Origin: Paenarthrobacter aurescens
GTDB lineage: Bacteria > Actinomycetota > Actinomycetes > Actinomycetales > Micrococcaceae
Length of the DNA stretch: 64,000 nucleotides
Assembly: GCF_025421775.1 (NCBI RefSeq)
Contig: NZ_JAOEFX010000010.1
Location: forward strand, 1-64,000
Direction: 5' to 3'
The notes beneath the pieces are model-generated. The model worked only from the letters and a program-made list of their open reading frames with translations. It ran no database searches and was not told the DNA's origin. Both the position numbers and the translations under genes were made by a program. Positions 34,261-43,918 of the stretch are shown piece by piece; position 1 is the first letter of the stretch, and every line of letters begins with the position of its first letter.

Positions 34261-34919
34261 GGTTGCTCCACGCGATAGCCGACGCCGCGGACATTGATGA
34301 TGAAACCGGGCAGCTGGAGTTTGGACCTCAGCCCGGTCAGGTGCACGTCCAGGGAACGTGAATGTGCCAGGAATGCGTCGCCCCAGAGCGCATCCAGGAT
34401 CTGCTCGCGGGTGACCACCGAGCCGGCGTTCCTGACGAGGAGGCTCAGGAGGTCGAACTCCGTTGCTGTCAGGGCCAGTTGCCGTTGGCCAACGGCGGCC
34501 ACGCGACGGTCGAGGTCCACTTCCAGTTCCCCGAGCACGATGCTGTGGGGCATGGTGTTGCCCGCCCTGCTGGTCCGACGCGTCACGGCCTCGATCCTCG
34601 CGAGCAACTCCACGAGTTTCACGGGTTTGACCAGATAGTCGTCGGCTCCCGAACGGAGGCCCAGAACCACGCTTCGCTCGTCGTCGCGGGCCGTCAGAAT
34701 CAGGATGGGAACTGCTGTGACTTGGCGCAGCTTCCGCAATACGTCCAAGCCGTCCATGTCCGGAAGACCGAGGTCCAAGAGGATGACCTCGTGCTGCCGG
34801 TGGGCCAGGAGTGCGTCCTCGCCGCGGGATACCCGGGTGTGCTTATGGCCGGCCGAGGCGACGGCTGCGCTCAAGGCCGACGCCATGGCGTCGTCATCCT
34901 CGACGATGAGCACGTGCAC
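34257..34919 (-). CDS. OmpR/TctD-family response regulator
   Basis: A 220-aa response regulator. Receiver domain with acidic pocket EDDD (7-10), phospho-Asp49 in VILLDLGLPDMDG, and the Lys in YLVKPVKLVELLARIEAV. The C-terminal winged helix is of the OmpR type (LALTATEFDLLSLLVRNAGSVVTREQIL...DVHLTGLRSKL). It is first in the unit regulator-kinase-TAXI. No binding site can be assigned by eye. The nearest likely targets are the divergent OFA transporter pair beyond TAXI or the MHS porter upstream on the same strand. Confidence 0.95.
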   Translation of the reverse strand: MHVLIVEDDDAMASALSAAVASAGHKHTRVSRGEDALLAHRQHEVILLDLGLPDMDGLDVLRKLRQVTAVPILILTARDDERSVVLGLRSGADDYLVKPVKLVELLARIEAVTRRTSRAGNTMPHSIVLGELEVDLDRRVAAVGQRQLALTATEFDLLSLLVRNAGSVVTREQILDALWGDAFLAHSRSLDVHLTGLRSKLQLPGFIINVRGVGYRVEQP

Positions 34920-34998
34920 GGTCTGGTTCCTTTGGCTTGCTGGGCTGGTTCGCTACGGTCTGGTTTGCTACGGTCTTGTTCGCCACTAGAGCTTAACG

Positions 34999-35057
34999 TT
35001 GTGAGGCCCGCTCTGCGCCCTTCGGAGTATCCAAAGTGCGCAGAACGGGCCTCACAA
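34999..35057. terminator. Strong hairpin downstream of the MHS porter
   Basis: Arms of 20 nt at 34999-35018 and 35038-35057 pair almost perfectly (TTGTGAGGCCCG... with ...CGGGCCTCACAA). It follows the MHS porter stop on the minus strand and precedes the response regulator gene, so it should separate the two transcripts. Confidence 0.75.
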
Positions 35058-35067
35058 GGCAGTCAGG

Positions 35068-36465
35068 TCAGGCGTTGACGAGGTCCTTCTTGTCGTCGTC
35101 GTCCTTCGACGCGCCCCTCGCAGTGAAGGCGTTGCCCTGCTCGGCATCCAAGTGCGTGGGCTTCTTGTTCTTCAGCGCGAAGATGTACACCAGCAGCGAG
35201 ATGAAGATCGCGGCGGTGACGTAGGTGAAGAACATGTCAACCTGGCCCGACTTCTGCAACGCTGCACCAATCAGCGGAACCGTACCGCCGAACAGTGAGT
35301 TGGCTATCGCGTAACCGAGCCCGACGCCGAGGGCGCGGATGGATGCCGGGAACAGTTCAGCCTTCACCAGCGCGTTGATGGACGTGTAGCCACCCACCAT
35401 AAGCAGGCCGCCGAACATCAAGAGGAAGGCCACGAAGGGGTCCTTGGTTCCGGCAAGCGTGGAAAGCAGCGGCCACGTGAAGAGCACACCGGTCACACCG
35501 AACCAGATCAGCAGCGGCTTCCGGCCGATCTTGTCCGAGAGCATGCCGTACACGGGCTGCAGCAGCATGAAGATGAACAGCGCCCAGAAGTTGATGACGG
35601 AGGTATCGGTCTTGGCGATGCCGGACGTATCGTTCATGAACTTCAGGATGAAGTTGGTGTACGTGTAGAACGCCACGGTGCCGCCGAGGGTGATGCCGAT
35701 GCAGATGAGCAGCGGCTTCCAGTGCTTGGTGAACAGCAGCTTCATGGTGCCAGGCTGTGCCTCGCCCTCAACCTTGACGTGCGCAGCGCGGAGCTGATCT
35801 GAGGAAAGGGTCTCTTCCATGGAGCGGCGAAGCCAGAGAACAACCAGCGCAGCAACACCGCCAATGGCGAACGGAATCCGCCAGCCCCAGGCCGTCAGGT
35901 CTTCCTTGCTCATGGTGTTCTGCAGGATCACCAGTACCAGGAGGGCCAGCATCTGCCCGCCGATCAGCGTGACGTACTGGAAGCTGGAGAAGAAGCCACG
36001 GCGCTTGGCCGTCGCAGCCTCGGACATGTAGGTGGCGCTGGTGCCGTACTCGCCGCCCACCGAGAAGCCCTGGATCATGCGGATAAACACCAGCAGAATC
36101 AGGGCCCACAGGCCAATAACGTCCTGCGTCGGCAGAATGGCGATGGCGAAGGAGCCGGCAGACATCATGGTCACGCTGAGTGTCAGGGCAGCTTTGCGGC
36201 CCTTGCGGTCGGCGTAGCGTCCGAAGAACCAGCTGCCGATCGGGCGCATGAGGAACGACGTCGAGAAGACCGCCATCGCCTCGAGGCCGGCCTGCAGGTC
36301 GTCCGCGGAGTTGAAGAAGTGCGACTGGAAATACGCCGCGAAAACCGTATAGACGTAGAGGTCGAACCACTCCACGAGGTTGCCCGCGGAGCCCTTGAGG
36401 ATGTTGCTCACGGCCTTGCGTGTCTGGGCGGCTTCGCTCAGAGGTGCAGCTTGTTGGGTGCTCAT
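35068..36465 (-). CDS. MHS-family MFS transporter (alpha-ketoglutarate/proline-betaine type)
   Basis: A 465-aa metabolite:H+ symporter with twelve helices. It has the MHS motifs GNLVEWFDLYVYTVFAAYF, MRPIGSWFFGRYADRKGRK, IRMIQGFSVGGEYGTSATYM and LSDKIGRKPLL. The ATG at 36465 follows AGGAAGG by 8 bp, better than the earlier in-frame start. Related porters carry alpha-ketoglutarate, dicarboxylates, shikimate or betaines; the substrate is not predicted. A charged C-terminal tail (ASKDDDDKKDLVNA) is present. The gene stands alone between the terminator at 35.0 kb and the repeat region at 36.7 kb. Confidence 0.9.
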   Translation of the reverse strand: MSTQQAAPLSEAAQTRKAVSNILKGSAGNLVEWFDLYVYTVFAAYFQSHFFNSADDLQAGLEAMAVFSTSFLMRPIGSWFFGRYADRKGRKAALTLSVTMMSAGSFAIAILPTQDVIGLWALILLVFIRMIQGFSVGGEYGTSATYMSEAATAKRRGFFSSFQYVTLIGGQMLALLVLVILQNTMSKEDLTAWGWRIPFAIGGVAALVVLWLRRSMEETLSSDQLRAAHVKVEGEAQPGTMKLLFTKHWKPLLICIGITLGGTVAFYTYTNFILKFMNDTSGIAKTDTSVINFWALFIFMLLQPVYGMLSDKIGRKPLLIWFGVTGVLFTWPLLSTLAGTKDPFVAFLLMFGGLLMVGGYTSINALVKAELFPASIRALGVGLGYAIANSLFGGTVPLIGAALQKSGQVDMFFTYVTAAIFISLLVYIFALKNKKPTHLDAEQGNAFTARGASKDDDDKKDLVNA

Positions 36466-36743
36466 CAATGAACCTTCCTGGACGGCGCCTGATACGGCAG
36501 CCGTGTCTTGCATGAGTTCGTTCTGTCCATGAAGCTCGTGCTCATGGCGTCCTTGCGCATGGCTCTTCGTCGACTAAGAAAGGCCCTCCGGGGTGAAGAG
36601 GACATGTTCCAAACTATGGGTGATGCACGGCACAGCCAACGCGGGAGGGGATTTCCTAACACTTCCTTAGGTTTCGGGTTGCGTTGGGGCGCGGGCCGGA
36701 CCCACGAACGTTAATGCTCGACGGCGGCCGCTCGCCCCGGATG
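36466..36743. other. Upstream region of the MHS porter without a gene
   Basis: Part of a 574-bp gap (36466-37039) between the MHS porter and a small membrane-protein gene. This part should hold the porter promoter; no coding pattern, hairpin or clear operator is seen. The rest of the gap consists mainly of the two 32-bp-periodic repeat arrays and a G-rich stretch at about 36851-36947. Confidence 0.5.
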
Positions 36744-36849
36744 CTCTCACCGTCTGTCGTGTTTTGGTGGACCCTCTCTCACCGTCTGTCGTGTTTTGGT
36801 GGACCCTCGCTCACCGGCTGTCGTGTTTTGGTGGACCCTCGCTCACTTC
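36744..36849. repeat. 32-bp tandem repeat array, locus B
   Basis: Three near-identical 32-bp units start at 36744, 36776 and 36808, with a partial fourth from 36840. Each holds CTC(T/G)CTCACCG-like DNA and TGTCGTGTTTTGGTGGACC. Read on the minus strand, each contains GGTGAG(A/C)GAG, the core shared with the other repeat loci. The units differ at one or two positions only, so this array is recent. Confidence 0.9.
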
Positions 36850-36947
36850 ATGGGGGTTTCGGGGGGTTCCGTGCTGGCATGGCGAAATTTTCGGGGACGG
36901 CCGAGGGAGCGACGCGACCCCGTGGACCGCCGTCGTCATCGCGTCAT

Positions 36948-37055
36948 GTGAGTGAGCGTCCCTCCAAAGGCGCGAATAGGTGATGGAGGGTCGGCTGAAA
37001 CTGTCAATGAGGTGAGAGAGCGGTGGGTTGGAGGGCCGATTAGCTGAGAGAGGGT
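36948..37055. repeat. 32-bp-periodic repeat array, locus C, with diverged units
   Basis: Cores GTGAGTGAG, GTGATGGAG, GTGAGAGAG and CTGAGAGAG begin at 36948, 36980, 37012 and 37044, exactly 32 bp apart each time. The 23 bp between cores are different in every unit. The last core lies inside the 3' end of the small membrane-protein gene and encodes its final residues. The orientation is opposite to locus B. Confidence 0.8.
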
Positions 37056-37489
37056 TCGTCGTTGGTGCGGACGAGCTTCCAGATTGATAGCCGGCCGATT
37101 CCGGCGGCGACGGCCGTGCATACAGAAAAGCCAATAATCGGAAGTGTGCTGAAAAGTGCGCCGACCAACGCGCCGGCAGCAGTTCCCGCAACAACGAACG
37201 CAGCCACATGCACCCACTGATTGCGGACGGTGCGGAGTGCCTTGCCCAGCAGCGCTCCGATCGGCGCACCTACGGCCCAAATGGGTATTGCGCCGAAGAG
37301 GAAATACATGGCGCAATAGAAGATCACGAGCGGAACAGATTTGCTGGTCGCGCCGAACATCATTGGAACAAACAGCGCACAGAACGTCATGTGCGACACC
37401 AGGATTCCCACCACCAGGCCCTTCCATCCCAGCACTACCCGGTCCTTCGGGTCGTAGGGCCAGGCTGGCGGGGGACTGACCGCGCTCAT
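37040..37489 (-). CDS. Small four-helix membrane protein, unknown function
   Basis: A 149-aa hydrophobic protein with about four membrane segments (about residues 23-45, 52-75, 95-112 and 114-133) and short polar ends. I do not recognise a family. The ATG at 37489 overlaps the stop of the upstream SDR gene (ATGA) and has GAGGGG just upstream, so it is the third gene of a TetR-SDR-membrane operon. Its last codons (SLS and the stop) lie in a 32-bp repeat unit, so the C-terminus may have been changed by repeat expansion. Confidence 0.75.
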   Translation of the reverse strand: MSAVSPPPAWPYDPKDRVVLGWKGLVVGILVSHMTFCALFVPMMFGATSKSVPLVIFYCAMYFLFGAIPIWAVGAPIGALLGKALRTVRNQWVHVAAFVVAGTAAGALVGALFSTLPIIGFSVCTAVAAGIGRLSIWKLVRTNDEPSLS

Positions 37490-38388
37490 CGATTCCCCTC
37501 GGCAATCTCGTTGAGAGCGCCAGCAAGCGAGGGATGCTCGAACGCGAACCCCGCGTCGAGCAGTTTCCGGGGCTCCACCCATCTGCTCTTCAGCACCAGT
37601 TCGGTTTGTGTTCGGATCAGAACGGCTCCGGCCTCGAGCAGCCAGGCCGGTGTCGGAATACCAAACGGAACACCCAGGCTTCGCCGAACCAGCGACATCA
37701 GCTCGCGGTTGTCCACAGGATGGGGCGACGCCGCGTTTACCGGACCCGTCAGCTCACCGTGGCCGTGGACGAACAGGACAACACGGAACAAGTCCTCCAC
37801 GTGGATCCAGCTGAACTTCTGTGTACCGGGTCCCATGTGCCCGCCCAAGCCCAAGCGCGCGAGGTTTCGCAACGGACCCATCACGCCACCGCCAGGCCCC
37901 AGCACGATCGCAATGCGCAGGGGCACTTTGCGGGTGCCCGGCACATCAGCCGCCGCCAACTCGTCCTCCCATGCACGGGCGACGTCTACGGAGAACCCAC
38001 TGCCCAGTTCACCCGAGGCCTCCGACTGCGGGTCATCTTCCGCGTGCCGGTAAATGGTGCCAGTACTCGAGTTGATCCAGGTCCGGGGCGGTTCGGCACA
38101 CGCCGCCATCGCGCGGGCCAATGTTCGGGTCGTCAATACCCGGGATTCCAGAATCTCCCGCCGGTGCCGTTCGTCGTAGCGGCAATTCACGGACCGTCCG
38201 GCGAGGTTCACCAGCAGCTCGGCGCCGTTCAGCGCTTTGGTGATGGCGCCGTCGTCGTTCCAGTGAGCGTCAGCCGAAGCGTCCCGCCCAATCGTTCGGA
38301 CCTGCCAACCCTCGTCAAGAAACCGCTGCCGGAAGTAGCTGCCAATGAAGCCGTTGGCGCCCGCGATTGCCACGGTCCGCTGCTTCAC
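37486..38388 (-). CDS. TIGR01777-family NAD(P)-dependent epimerase-like protein
   Basis: Extended short-chain dehydrogenase of 300 aa in the YfcH/SulA (TIGR01777) group. The N-terminal nucleotide loop is AIAGANGFIGSYF. Family segments are LVNLAGRSVNCRYDERHRRE, INSSTGTIYRHAED, PLRIAIVLGPGGGVMGPL and the C-terminal DUF1731 domain with VPFGIPTPAWLLEAGA and KSRWVEPRKLLDAGFAF. The biochemical role of this family is largely unknown; they are thought to be NAD(P)-dependent sugar-nucleotide or cofactor epimerases. It overlaps both neighbours by 4 bp, so expression follows the TetR regulator upstream. Confidence 0.9.
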   Translation of the reverse strand: MKQRTVAIAGANGFIGSYFRQRFLDEGWQVRTIGRDASADAHWNDDGAITKALNGAELLVNLAGRSVNCRYDERHRREILESRVLTTRTLARAMAACAEPPRTWINSSTGTIYRHAEDDPQSEASGELGSGFSVDVARAWEDELAAADVPGTRKVPLRIAIVLGPGGGVMGPLRNLARLGLGGHMGPGTQKFSWIHVEDLFRVVLFVHGHGELTGPVNAASPHPVDNRELMSLVRRSLGVPFGIPTPAWLLEAGAVLIRTQTELVLKSRWVEPRKLLDAGFAFEHPSLAGALNEIAEGNR

Positions 38389-39047
38389 GAGTCTTCCTTG
38401 ACGGTGCGGACGAGTCCCAGGACGTCGTCAAACACTTTGCCGACGCCGGGAATCTTGGCGAGCGACAGGCCCCGCGCCACCAGCGGCGCCGCCCCGTCGA
38501 TCAGTTTGCGCGTTCGGCGTTGGCCCTCGGATTTGTCGTAAACCCAGAACAGTGCGACTCCCATGTACGCCAGCCACAGCAATTCGGGCAGGTCGCCGCG
38601 CAACTTTTTCGCAACGGCCGGCGAGGAACCGTCGACGGCGGAACGGAAGATCGCGAGCGAAGCCTCCCGGGCGGCGGTGGACGCCTCGCCGAACGGGTTG
38701 ACGGGCGACGACGGCCGGATCGCCGTTGCGATGAAGTCGGAACCGAACTGGTGGTAAGGCGCCATGACATCGACGCCGGTATGCAGCACGGCTTTGAGGC
38801 GGCCAGCAAGATCCTGCACGCTTTCGAGGGCCTGGGCCGCGACCACCGCGTGCTCATCCTGCACCTGGATGTACAACTCCTGGACCAGCTCGTCTTTGGA
38901 CGCGAAGTAGTAGTACGCGTTCCCCACCGACACCCCGGCCTCCTGTGCAATGGCGCGCATGGTGGTTTTCTCGAAGCCGATTTCGCGGAACATCTTCAGC
39001 GCGACGTCGGCTACCAGTTGGCGGGTCTGCTCACTCTTCGCTGCCAT
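38385..39047 (-). CDS. TetR-family regulator, autoregulated
   Basis: A 220-aa repressor. HTH at about 10-55: LVADVALKMFREIGFEKTTMRAIAQEAGVSVGNAYYYFASKDEL. The C-terminal domain ends in a charged tail. Two TGAACGTGTTCA palindromes lie 24-70 bp upstream of its start, a strong sign of self-control. It is the first gene of the operon TetR-SDR-membrane protein. Such regulators frequently sense lipophilic molecules or acyl-CoA; the ligand is unknown. The same palindromes may serve no other gene, because the next gene upstream (yhhQ) is divergent about 230 bp further on. Confidence 0.92.
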   Translation of the reverse strand: MAAKSEQTRQLVADVALKMFREIGFEKTTMRAIAQEAGVSVGNAYYYFASKDELVQELYIQVQDEHAVVAAQALESVQDLAGRLKAVLHTGVDVMAPYHQFGSDFIATAIRPSSPVNPFGEASTAAREASLAIFRSAVDGSSPAVAKKLRGDLPELLWLAYMGVALFWVYDKSEGQRRTRKLIDGAAPLVARGLSLAKIPGVGKVFDDVLGLVRTVKEDS

Positions 39048-39070
39048 GCAGCACTCCTTCGATGAAACTT

Positions 39071-39117
39071 TTGAACGTGTTCAAGGACGAGTATGCCACC
39101 ATTTCTGAACGTGTTCA
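39071..39117. promoter_or_regulatory. Twin palindromic operator of the TetR gene
   Basis: TTGAACGTGTTCAA (39071-39084) is a perfect 14-bp palindrome, and TGAACGTGTTCA (39106-39117) repeats its central 12 bp exactly. The centres are 34 bp apart, a little over three helical turns. Their position 24-70 bp before the TetR start is typical of autoregulatory operators. Confidence 0.75.
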
Positions 39118-39126
39118 AAACAGTAA

Positions 39127-39240
39127 GTGAGAGAGCGTCGGGGGAAAGGGCGTGAAAGGTGAGAGAGCGTCGGGGGGGAAGGGCGTGAAAGGTGAGAGAG
39201 CGTCGGGGGAAAGGGCGTGAAAGGTGAGAGAGCGTCGGGT
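39127..39240. repeat. 32-bp tandem repeat array, locus D
   Basis: GTGAGAGAGCGTCGGG begins at 39127, 39159, 39192 and 39224 (spacing 32, 33, 32; one extra G explains the 33). The stretch between cores, GGAAAGGGCGTGAAAG, is nearly constant. The array starts 10 bp after the TetR operator and lies upstream of yhhQ. Confidence 0.9.
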
Positions 39241-39349
39241 GGGATAATGGAACCGGTGCCGGGCCACATGCCCCACCAACCACAGTGCTAATACAGCGGG
39301 GTGCCCTGAATGCAGGGGCCTGCGCGAACCACTACGAAATGGATGACCC

Positions 39350-40060
39350 ATGCCCTCGCCCTCAGGCTCCAGTACCTTGAGCAAGCCCGCCCCACGCTTT
39401 GCTTCAATCGGCTCCCCGTATTTCGGCATCATGCTGGCCGTCATGGCCGTGGTGCTGATCCTGTCCAACATCGGCGCGTCCAAGGGCGTCGCGCTCGGGC
39501 CAATCCTGACTGACGGCGGGTTCTTCCTGTTCCCTCTCGCCTACATCCTGGGCGACGTGATGAGCGAGGTGTACGGCTTCAAGGTGGCGCGCAAGGCCAT
39601 CATCACCTCGTTTGCCCTCTCGGTCTTTGCCTCCCTCTGCTACTGGATCATCATCGTGTTGCCGGGTTTCAGTGACGACTACAGCACCGCCAAGCAGGCA
39701 GCCATCGAGGGTGCCCTTGGGCCCGTGCCGCTGATCGTCCTTGGTTCACTCCTTGCCTTCCTGGCAGGTCAGACCATCAACTCGTGGATCCTCGTGAAGA
39801 TGAAGGCCCGCACCGGCGAGAAGTCCCTGTGGGCACGCCTGATGGGCTCGTCCGTGGTGGGCGAATTCGTGGACACCCTGATCTTCTGCAGCATCGCCGC
39901 ATCGGTCATCGGCATCACGGACTTCGGCTCGTTCCTGAACTACGCCCTGGTTGGCTTCGTCTACAAGACCGCCGTGGAGTTCCTGTTCGTCCCCGTCACT
40001 GTGCTGGTTGTCGGCTGGATCAAGAAGCGCGAGCCGAGCTATGGGGTAGCCGCAGCGTAG
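39350..40060 (+). CDS. yhhQ: Queuosine precursor transporter (YhhQ/VUT family)
   Basis: A 236-aa membrane protein of the COG1738 family, which imports queuosine precursors (preQ0/preQ1 or queuine). About six helices; family features include LSNIGASKGVALGP, FPLAYILGDVMSEVYGFKVAR, LAFLAGQTINSWILVKMK and SSVVGEFVDTLIFCSIA. It is convergent with tgt (15 bp between stops), whose product inserts the imported base in tRNA, which supports the assignment. The 104-bp leader after the repeat array has some GC-rich inverted segments (for example GCCCTG-CAGGGGC) but no known preQ1 riboswitch pattern. The ribosome site is weak. Confidence 0.92.
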   Translation: MPSPSGSSTLSKPAPRFASIGSPYFGIMLAVMAVVLILSNIGASKGVALGPILTDGGFFLFPLAYILGDVMSEVYGFKVARKAIITSFALSVFASLCYWIIIVLPGFSDDYSTAKQAAIEGALGPVPLIVLGSLLAFLAGQTINSWILVKMKARTGEKSLWARLMGSSVVGEFVDTLIFCSIAASVIGITDFGSFLNYALVGFVYKTAVEFLFVPVTVLVVGWIKKREPSYGVAAA

Positions 40061-40075
40061 CCTCGAACTCGGCGA

Positions 40076-42150
<2,075 letters not shown>

Positions 42151-42210
42151 GGCCCCGAATCTACCGCCGTTCGCCCCCACATAACAGGTCTTGAAGCCGC
42201 TGAAACAGTG

Positions 42211-43227
42211 TCAGGCGCGCACCGATTCGAGTTCATTGCCGATCCGGCGCGCCAACTCTTCCTCGCCGATGGTCTTCGAACCGCCGTGGGCGCGCAGGAA
42301 CATCAGCGCTTCGAGGCGAAGGAAGCGCCATTCGCGCTCGGCTTCGTGGTTGCCGTTGTCGATCGCGCGGAAGATTTCCTTGTCGTACAGGTTGGGTTCG
42401 TTGAGCGAGCGCTGGCGGACACGGGCGTTGATCCGGGCCTTGAAGGGGTCTTCTTCCTGGGACTCGGGGGCTCGCAGCAGCTTCTCGTACACCGCGGCGC
42501 GCTCCGCTTGCCCGGCTTCGCGGCAGATGAAACTGGACAGGGCCAGGGCCCGCTCGATCGACGCCCACCGGTCCAGGTTGCCGTCGAACGGCAGCACGTT
42601 CAGCAGGTCCGCGACGGCCAAAGCGTGGTCCGGATCGCGCAGGACGATGCACAGGTCGAACGCGAGGTCGCTGAGGTCCCGGAGGCAGCTTCCGGACTTG
42701 GTGTTGATGCCCTTGGCGAGCCGTTCGGACAGTACCTGGACGCCGTTCTTGCCCTTGTGGTTGGCGGCCGCGGCACGCACCACGGCTTCCGGGGTGCCGT
42801 CGGGCCCGGGGATAAGGGCCAGCTCTTCGGCGCTGGGTCCGGTGTACGTCGGGGGCGCCTCCGGGCGGGGAGGTACGACGACGGCGGGTCCAGCGGGAGC
42901 CTCAGCGTCCCCTTCAGCGGGAGTGCTGGGGTCGGGAGTGCTGGAGTCGGTGGTGCCGGGGTCGGGTGCGGCTTCAGTGGAAGCATCACCGGAGCCAGCC
43001 GGAACCCCGTCACCCACAGGAACACTGGACCCGACAGCGATCCGTACAGTGCCGCCGTCGACCATGGTCACCAGTAGCAAGGCGGCCACGCCGTAATCGT
43101 CGGCCTGCACCTCGATGCCGCGGATTTCCTCGGCTGGCCCGTCACCGGGCGGGAACACAAAATCTCCGGGCTGCAGGTCCCCAGCCTGCTTTTCTTTGTA
43201 CTGCTGTGTGGCTGGGCTGTGAGTCAT
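42211..43227 (-). CDS. Hypothetical protein with beta domain, Pro/Ser linker and helical domain
   Basis: A 338-aa protein I cannot assign. Residues 1-70 look like a small beta barrel (AGDLQPGDFVFPPGDG, then ADDYGVAALLLVTMVDGGTVRI). Residues about 70-125 are a low-complexity Ser/Thr/Pro/Ala linker, and the rest is helical with Cys and Leu-rich segments (CLRDLSDLAFDLCIVLRDPDHALAVADLL, given as CLRDLSDLAFDLCIV and DPDHALAVADLL). The second half may be a repeat-like alpha scaffold. The ATG at 43227 is the first in-frame codon with good codon usage after it; upstream sequence looks non-coding. No signal peptide; probably cytoplasmic. Confidence 0.75.
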   Translation of the reverse strand: MTHSPATQQYKEKQAGDLQPGDFVFPPGDGPAEEIRGIEVQADDYGVAALLLVTMVDGGTVRIAVGSSVPVGDGVPAGSGDASTEAAPDPGTTDSSTPDPSTPAEGDAEAPAGPAVVVPPRPEAPPTYTGPSAEELALIPGPDGTPEAVVRAAAANHKGKNGVQVLSERLAKGINTKSGSCLRDLSDLAFDLCIVLRDPDHALAVADLLNVLPFDGNLDRWASIERALALSSFICREAGQAERAAVYEKLLRAPESQEEDPFKARINARVRQRSLNEPNLYDKEIFRAIDNGNHEAEREWRFLRLEALMFLRAHGGSKTIGEEELARRIGNELESVRA

Positions 43228-43301
43228 CGGAAGTCCTTTGGTTCTCTTGGGGTCCGCCGTCCAGTCTACAAAGACCAGCCGGGGCAGGGGCCGGGGACCC
43301 G

Positions 43302-43841
43302 CTAGAGAACGAGGCCCGAGAACGCCAGCGCCTGCCGCACGAGGTTCCCGCGGCCGCCGTCGAACTCCTGCTGGACGTTCTCGCTCAGGACCTCCTGCGG
43401 TGTCATCCACGTGAGTTCGAGGGCGTCCTGGCGGGGTTCGCATTCACCGGTCACGGGAATGATGTAGGCCAGCGAGACGGCGTGCTGCCGGTCGTCCGTG
43501 AAGCCGGTCTGCGACGGAGCCGGGAAGTATTCCGCCACGGTGAAGGGAACGGGGCTGATGGGCAGTTGCGGGAAGGCCAGGGGGCCGAGGTCCTTTTCCA
43601 TGTGCCGCAGGAGGGCCGCCCGGATGGTCTCGCGGTAGAGAACGCGGCCGGAAACGAGGTAGCGGACCATGTTGCCGTCGGCGTCGCCCTGCAGGAGCGT
43701 GCCAACTTCGTTCACATACCCGAGCGGGTCCAGCCTGACCGGGACAGCCTCCACGTAGACCATGGGGAGTCGGCCGCGGGCTTCGAAGAGGTCTTCATCT
43801 GAAAGCCAGCCTGGATACGGGTCGGGTGTACGTACGCTCAT
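43302..43841 (-). CDS. NUDIX-fold protein with degenerate Nudix box (DUF4916-like)
   Basis: A 179-aa protein with the overall layout of the DUF4916/NUDIX group: AVPVRLDPLGYVNEVGTLLQGD, then the region GRVLYRETIRAALLRHMEKDLG in the place of the Nudix box G-x5-E-x7-REUxEExGU (shown here as GRVLYRETIRAALL and RHMEKDLG). The first Gly, Glu and Arg are kept but the second Glu of RE is His and the EE pair is Lys-Asp, so metal and pyrophosphate chemistry is doubtful. The C-terminal part ALELTWMTPQEVLSENVQQE matches the NUDIX tail. It may bind a nucleotide or act as a regulator instead. Confidence 0.8.
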   Translation of the reverse strand: MSVRTPDPYPGWLSDEDLFEARGRLPMVYVEAVPVRLDPLGYVNEVGTLLQGDADGNMVRYLVSGRVLYRETIRAALLRHMEKDLGPLAFPQLPISPVPFTVAEYFPAPSQTGFTDDRQHAVSLAYIIPVTGECEPRQDALELTWMTPQEVLSENVQQEFDGGRGNLVRQALAFSGLVL

Positions 43842-43918
43842 GGTTAAGTTCTACCCCATCCCCAGCCGAACTTCCTTGGCGGCGTCCCGGTGGCTGCGGC
43901 GTTACGCTCTCGGCGGTA

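Noticed and set aside
36684-36983. Open frames across the repeat array
   Set aside because: They exist only because the 32-bp units lack stops in some frames; no ribosome site or family feature supports them.
36744-37055. Possible CRISPR array
   Set aside because: The conserved core is only about 9-10 bp, locus B units are identical across their whole length, no unique spacers of constant length lie between long repeats, and no cas gene is present.
39246-39349. preQ1 riboswitch upstream of yhhQ
   Set aside because: No A-rich pseudoknot tail or other known preQ1-I, -II or -III pattern was found. The GC-rich inverted segments are too weak to call a riboswitch.
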